DNA of 64,000 bases from an uncultured Eubacteriales bacterium (GTDB lineage Bacteria > Bacillota > Clostridia > Oscillospirales > QAMX01). Where the stretch lies: positions 310,001 through 374,000 of the forward strand of contig CAKTEH010000001.1 of assembly GCA_934546935.1 (NCBI GenBank). The letters are read 5' to 3'. Below the pieces are notes generated by a model. That model was not told where the DNA came from and did no database searches. It saw only the letters and a program-made list of their open reading frames with translations. Positions 60,275 through 64,000 of this stretch are shown here, one piece after another (position 1 is the first letter of the stretch; every line of letters begins with the position of its first letter). Made by a program: the position numbers and the translations under genes.

Positions 60275-61090
60275 ATGGCTATGAATGTTGGGGAATACCT
60301 TCAAAATACCTTTTCACTGGAGGGGAAGAATATTATTCTAACCGGTGCAGCGGGCGGGATCGGCGCGGAGCTGGCAAGAGGGCTTGCCCATGCCGGCGGG
60401 AATATGATTCTCTGCGATATCGCAATAGATCCGCTGGAAAAGGTTGCGCAGGCGCTGCGCGACGAGGACTGCAAAGCAAAGGCATTTCGTCTGGATGTGA
60501 CGGATACAGCGGCTCTGCCTGGGTTTGTGGATGAGATTGATAAGGAATACGGAAAGCTCGATGTATTGATCAACTGCGCGGGCATTAACAAGCGCATTGG
60601 CTTCCTTGATTACGATGAGGCAACTTATGACCGCATCATGAATATCAATTTGAAGGGCGTTTTTTTCCTGACCCAGGAAGTTGTTAAACACATGATCCCG
60701 CATAAAAGCGGTAATATTATCAATGTTTCCTCGCATAATGCGGTCGGTATGCTCGGCGGCTGTTCGGTTTATGGTGCGTCGAAGAGCGCAATTACAGCCC
60801 TGACTCGTTCCATGGCGGTGGAATGGGCAAAATTTGGCATCCGTGCTAACGCTATTGCCCCCGGCCATATTCTCACCCAGCTGACGCAGGTAACTTGGGA
60901 TAATCCCGAACGTGCGCAGTATCTGCGTGAGCGTATTGCAATGCAGCGCCCCGGCCTCCCGTCGGAACTTGTCGGAGTTGTCGTAATGCTTGCATCCGAT
61001 GCATCGAGCTATATGTCCGGCATGATGATTCATATCGACGGCGGCTGCCTGGCCGGCGGCATGCCCTGGAACTATGATACGAATTATTAA
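60275..61090 (+). CDS. SDR-family oxidoreductase (gluconate 5-dehydrogenase-like)
   Basis: A 271-residue short-chain dehydrogenase. NAD(P) loop TGAAGGIGAELARGLA, NCAGINKRI, catalytic Ser in INVSSHNAVG and the YGASKSAITALTRS motif. The end GGCLAGGMPWNYD resembles sugar-acid dehydrogenases (gluconate 5-dehydrogenase or 2-deoxy-D-gluconate dehydrogenase). ATG 60275 is 4 bases from GGAGG; ATG 60281 at 10 bases is equally possible. Divergent partner of the split transketolase and GarR genes. Confidence 0.88.
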   Translation: MAMNVGEYLQNTFSLEGKNIILTGAAGGIGAELARGLAHAGGNMILCDIAIDPLEKVAQALRDEDCKAKAFRLDVTDTAALPGFVDEIDKEYGKLDVLINCAGINKRIGFLDYDEATYDRIMNINLKGVFFLTQEVVKHMIPHKSGNIINVSSHNAVGMLGGCSVYGASKSAITALTRSMAVEWAKFGIRANAIAPGHILTQLTQVTWDNPERAQYLRERIAMQRPGLPSELVGVVVMLASDASSYMSGMMIHIDGGCLAGGMPWNYDTNY

Positions 61091-61167
61091 GCGCCGTCTT
61101 TGTTGACAGTTGGCTGGACATTTTCCGATACCGTATGGGCGAATGCGGCATATCGTCTTGTATAAAT

Positions 61168-61212
61168 AAAAAGCTCCTGCATGGGGATATCCCCATGCAG
61201 GAGCTTTTTTAT
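61168..61212 (+). terminator. Terminator of SDR gene
   Basis: An 18-pair perfect stem (AAAAGCTCCTGCATGGGG and its complement), short loop, then TTTTTT. Confidence 0.92.
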
Positions 61213-61604
61213 GGTTTCCTATGGCGCAGCCATGCAAGATTCTGGGGAAAAGCGTCCCAACCGCATTCTTTTGGGCATAACATGCGCAGTTCAATAAATA
61301 GCTTTCATTTTTTTCCACATAAGCAGGTTTTCCGTCTGTATAGCGCCGTTTGCAGTAGCTTCGCTGCGTTCCCCGTCCACTCCCAGGCGGAGGCTTTGAT
61401 CCGCAAACGGAATCCCGCAGTATTTTCATATCGGTATGTGCGGAGAGACGGGCAGGATACGGATAGCATGGAAGGGGTTCGAAAGCTGTTTTGGCTTTCG
61501 ATTTGGGGGGTGTTTTTCCCGCTTTCCGCACTTAAAGTATTGGTTGTGTATGCGTGCCTACGCTTACTTGTAATTGGCACACATAGCTGATGTTTCGCCC
61601 GGTT
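61213..61604. other. Long non-coding stretch
   Basis: No frame here has a ribosome binding site, a family match or coding character that I can support. It is probably decayed or regulatory DNA. Confidence 0.45.
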
Positions 61605-61730
61605 TTACCAATTGAAGCGGCAGTAGACACCGGTATCCGGCTTGGACACGCTGTCCCCGGCAGCGGCATTTTCGCGGATGACGCATTTTGAGGCCTCTAC
61701 CGGAATCTCGTGTGCCCCAGGCGCTCTATG
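61605..61730 (-). pseudogene. Orphan C-terminal protein fragment
   Basis: A minus-strand run of 41 codons after an in-frame stop reads like the real end of a protein (APGAHEIPVEASKCVIRENA, then SVSKPDTGVYCRFNW), ending in a stop at 61605. No start or upstream coding part is seen. The parent family is not recognised. Confidence 0.35.
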
Positions 61731-61805
61731 TTACTCCGTTTCTTTCCTTCTGCAAATGGTATCCAGACTGTAGAAATACAGTTTGACGCTATTCCGCAGG
61801 GAATT

Positions 61806-61855
61806 CAAAACCGCTGTAGTTTCTCTATCCCAACAGGATGGAAGCTACAGCGGCT
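61806..61855 (-). terminator. Terminator of the ABC importer operon
   Basis: Minus-strand stem CCGCTGTAGCTTC / GAAACTACAGCGG followed by TTTTGAATT. Confidence 0.75.
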
Positions 61856-61889
61856 TACTATATCGATAATGCCCGGCGTTAACACAACG

Positions 61890-62495
61890 TTATACGATAG
61901 ACAGATCAACCGTTTTTGTTGCGATTTTTTCAGCCAGATATTTATTATGTGTAACAGCAATAATTCCCATGTTCCGCTTTTCAGCTTCTGCTAATACAAC
62001 ATTCCAGATTTGTGCCTGTGTGATGACATCCAACATGGTGCTGATCTCATCACAAATCAGATACTCTGCGCCGCTCATCAAAGCGCGCGCCACACAAAAT
62101 CTTTGCAGCTCGCCGCCGGAAAGCTCCCGCGGGAAACGGTCAAGCCATGCCTGTTCGATGCCGAAAGCCTGCAATACATCGTCCCTGAGTTGCCCGCTTT
62201 CTTCAAGGACCCGCTTTAAGCGCCAACGTGGGTTAATTGCTTTTTCCGGGTGTTGATAGATAAGCTGAACCGGGCAAATTCCTTTTTTTGGCAAAGGCTT
62301 TTCATCCAAAAGGATCTGTCCTTTTACCGGTTCCAAATAACCGGCAAGTATCATGGCAAGTGTTGTCTTTCCATAGCCGCTTGGGGCAAAAATTGCCAGG
62401 CGTTCCCCTTTTTCAACTTTTATGCTTCGGTTTTCCAGTATCCATGCCTGTTTACGGTCGTACCGAAAATAGATATTCTTTGCTTCAAGCGCCAT
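61890..62495 (-). CDS. ABC transporter ATPase (second ATPase of nickel/peptide importer)
   Basis: A 201-residue ATPase, short for the OppF/NikE group and lacking the usual C-terminal oligopeptide extension. Walker A APSGYGKTTLAMILAGYLEP, signature RELSGGELQRFCVARAL, Walker B YLICDEISTMLD and H in VTHNKYLAE. The glutamate after the Walker B Asp is present. It overlaps the previous ATPase gene by 11 bases. With a permease and OppD-like ATPase upstream it completes the energising pair. Confidence 0.88.
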   Translation of the reverse strand: MALEAKNIYFRYDRKQAWILENRSIKVEKGERLAIFAPSGYGKTTLAMILAGYLEPVKGQILLDEKPLPKKGICPVQLIYQHPEKAINPRWRLKRVLEESGQLRDDVLQAFGIEQAWLDRFPRELSGGELQRFCVARALMSGAEYLICDEISTMLDVITQAQIWNVVLAEAEKRNMGIIAVTHNKYLAEKIATKTVDLSIV

Positions 62496-63420
62496 GATAA
62501 CACCTCACTTCGCCACCTCTGCTTTCACGTACCGGCGGAACCTGTTTCTCACACTCTTCCGTTTTATATGGGCAGCGTGGAGCAAACAGGCATCCATCCG
62601 GCAACTGGCCGGCATAGGGCTGAAATCCAGGAATTGGTTCAAACCCATTTTGGGGTAATGCTTTCCATAAAGCCTTGGAATAGGGATGCCTTAGCGCTTC
62701 AGGCCCGGATTTGAAATCGGAGGCAGGCGCTGTTTCAACTGTTGTGCCTGCGTAAAAAACGGCTACACGGTCTGCAAATGCAAAAGCCAAATCAATGTCG
62801 TGCGTAATCAGAAGAACCGCCTTTCCTTCGTCTGCCATTTCGCGGAACATTTTCAGTGCTTCAAGCGCCTGTTCAAGACTCATTCCGGGTGTCGGTTCAT
62901 CTGCAATAATGAGTTCAGCGTCGGTTATTAATGCGGTAGACACCAGCACACGCCTTGCCATACCGCCCGAGAGCTGGAACGGGTAAAGCTGTTCCGTCTG
63001 TTCGGGAAGCTGAAGTCGCTTAAACAACTTTCTTCTTTTTTCCGTTGGTTTTGGTTTATAATGCCCATCCGCCTGTGCGCCTGTCTTCATCAGCGGATCA
63101 AGATAGGCCACCGACTGCGGAACCAAGGCAATTTCGGTTCCACGCAGCCGTTTTTGCCGCTGCGCAGTAAGTTCCTGCCCTTTATAGTGTAAATGTCCTT
63201 GTACAGTTGCATTCTCAGGAAGGATACCCAGGATGGCGGAGGCCAGAAGGCTTTTGCCTGAACCGGATGAACCGGCTATTGCAACGATTTCCCCGGGCTG
63301 TGCTGTCAGATGCAAGTCGGAGATAACCTTCAGATCCTTCTGTTCAAAACCATGGTCATACATACGGAAAGAAACAGAAAGATTATGGATTTCAAGCAAT
63401 GTTTCGTTTTTTTGTTTCAT
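62485..63420 (-). CDS. ABC transporter ATPase (OppD/NikD type)
   Basis: A 311-residue ATPase: Walker A GSSGSGKSLLASAILGILPE, signature QLSGGMARRVLVSTALI, Walker B LIIADEPTPGMS, THDIDLAFAFADRVAVFYAG, and the C-terminal oligopeptide/dipeptide extension with cysteines (GCLFAPRCPYKTEECE). ATG 63420 follows AAGGAGAA. The pair of unequal ATPases resembles nickel/metallophore and dipeptide importers; the substrate is not clear. Confidence 0.9.
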   Translation of the reverse strand: MKQKNETLLEIHNLSVSFRMYDHGFEQKDLKVISDLHLTAQPGEIVAIAGSSGSGKSLLASAILGILPENATVQGHLHYKGQELTAQRQKRLRGTEIALVPQSVAYLDPLMKTGAQADGHYKPKPTEKRRKLFKRLQLPEQTEQLYPFQLSGGMARRVLVSTALITDAELIIADEPTPGMSLEQALEALKMFREMADEGKAVLLITHDIDLAFAFADRVAVFYAGTTVETAPASDFKSGPEALRHPYSKALWKALPQNGFEPIPGFQPYAGQLPDGCLFAPRCPYKTEECEKQVPPVRESRGGEVRCYHGA

Positions 63421-63430
63421 GCGGTTCTCC

Positions 63431-64000
63431 TTATTCCTGTGCGCTGTATGGGTCAAGAACCATACGCAGATAATCCCCAAGCTTATCAACAAGCAATACG
63501 ATCAGTACAAGCGTCAAACCGGGCAGTACCGCAGTCCACCACATGCCCGTCGATAGATACCGCATGCTTTCCGACAAAATGATACCGATCGCTGACTGCT
63601 CCGGTGACAAACCAAACCCCAGAAATGAGATGGACGCTTCATGTAAAATCGCATGGGGGAACATCAGGACAAGTCCGACAAAGAACTGCGGAATCAAATG
63701 GGGCAGCAAATGGTTGGTCAGAATCCATCCGCTGGATTTCCCGAGTTTGCGGGAAACAGCAATATATTGCTGGGACCGCAGCTGCAAAACTTCCCCTCGG
63801 ATCACTCGGGCAAGGCTGCACCAATGCGTTGCGGCAATGCCTATAAGCAGGCCTTTCAATCCACGTCCAAGAGTAAAGGAAATCAGGATAATCAAAATCG
63901 TATGGGGCACACCCATCACAAGATCAATAACCCAGTTAATCAATGCATCTATCCGCTTTGAGCCTGTAGCTGCCGCAATACCGATCAACACGGCAATTAC
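63431..64000 (-). CDS. ABC importer permease (DppC/NikC type), partial
   Basis: The C-terminal 189 residues of an inner-membrane permease; the gene continues beyond the window end. Helices and the coupling loop are seen (EASISFLGFGLSPEQSAIG), with a C-terminal LVDKLGDYLRMVLDP typical of DppC/OppC proteins. It lies 10 bases before the OppD-like ATPase. A binding protein and second permease would be expected upstream, outside the window. Confidence 0.88.
   Translation of the reverse strand, partial: VIAVLIGIAAATGSKRIDALINWVIDLVMGVPHTILIILISFTLGRGLKGLLIGIAATHWCSLARVIRGEVLQLRSQQYIAVSRKLGKSSGWILTNHLLPHLIPQFFVGLVLMFPHAILHEASISFLGFGLSPEQSAIGIILSESMRYLSTGMWWTAVLPGLTLVLIVLLVDKLGDYLRMVLDPYSAQE

Noticed and set aside
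60338..61531. 397-codon minus-strand frame over the SDR gene.
   Set aside because: Antisense to a well-conserved dehydrogenase and crosses its strong terminator; composition is not protein-like.
1..64000. CRISPR array, toxin-antitoxin pair, transposase or known anti-phage system.
   Set aside because: No direct-repeat/spacer pattern, no transposase motif and no recognised defence gene set were seen; HelD and the XRE proteins have simpler explanations.

Overview
The window reads as a chromosomal segment of a low-to-mid GC, endospore-forming member of the Clostridia (Bacillota). Supporting signs: a SleB-type cortex-lytic enzyme, the acetylated diaminopimelate branch of lysine synthesis, strong AGGAGG ribosome binding sites, TTGACA/TATAAT promoters, many U-tailed terminators, and lysine and yybP-ykoY riboswitches. 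The species cannot be fixed from the sequence alone.

Layout. 1-1.4 kb: the 3' part of leuS, then rpsU. 1.5-5.9 kb: a small integrase-bearing accessory region next to a truncated methyltransferase. It holds a zinc-ribbon tyrosine recombinase, a membrane-anchored XRE regulator, two tiny helical proteins, a tandem pair of XRE repressors made by an ~873 bp duplication, and a lipoprotein whose 3' end is repeated as a fragment. 5.9-11.8 kb: lysine/DAP genes, with dapA under a lysine riboswitch, an N-acetyl-DAP deacetylase-patA operon and, divergently, lysA-dapH. 11.8-15.5 kb: a CBS protein, tRNA-Gly(CCC) and a patch of small accessory genes (Nudix hydrolase, deoxyribosyltransferase-like protein, P-loop protein, XRE-VOC fusion). 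15.5-28.2 kb: a GH51 arabinofuranosidase, lipoproteins, a zinc dehydrogenase, an AEC transporter, a nitrilase-family hydrolase, thiN, a rhomboid-DUF3267-PAP2 operon, a GNAT protein and an MBL-fold protein. 28.2-34.4 kb: a decayed membrane-protein gene, an envelope operon of unknown function headed by an AT-rich secreted protein, and a lipoprotein/two-component operon. 34.6-40.1 kb: sleB, murA, a HelD-like helicase and a DUF1275 protein. 40.3-43.8 kb: a Ca2+ P-type ATPase and riboswitch-controlled mntP.

44.1-51.6 kb is a complete phosphate regulon on the minus strand: pstS-pstC-pstA-pstB-phoU-HD protein-phoB-phoR. Its PstS has the two halves of the binding protein in swapped order, which looks like a circular permutation. 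51.7-57.2 kb holds an ABC/FtsX exporter pair and a TetR-controlled block of two membrane proteins and a small soluble protein. 57.4-61.1 kb is a sugar-acid cluster: a hydroxyacid dehydrogenase, a split transketolase and a divergent SDR. 61.1-61.9 kb is largely gene-free, and the window ends inside a nickel/peptide-type ABC importer.

The two most unusual features are the permuted PstS and the duplicated repressor pair. The two repressors share almost identical DNA except across the recognition-helix segment and the operators. No complete new defence or CRISPR system was found.
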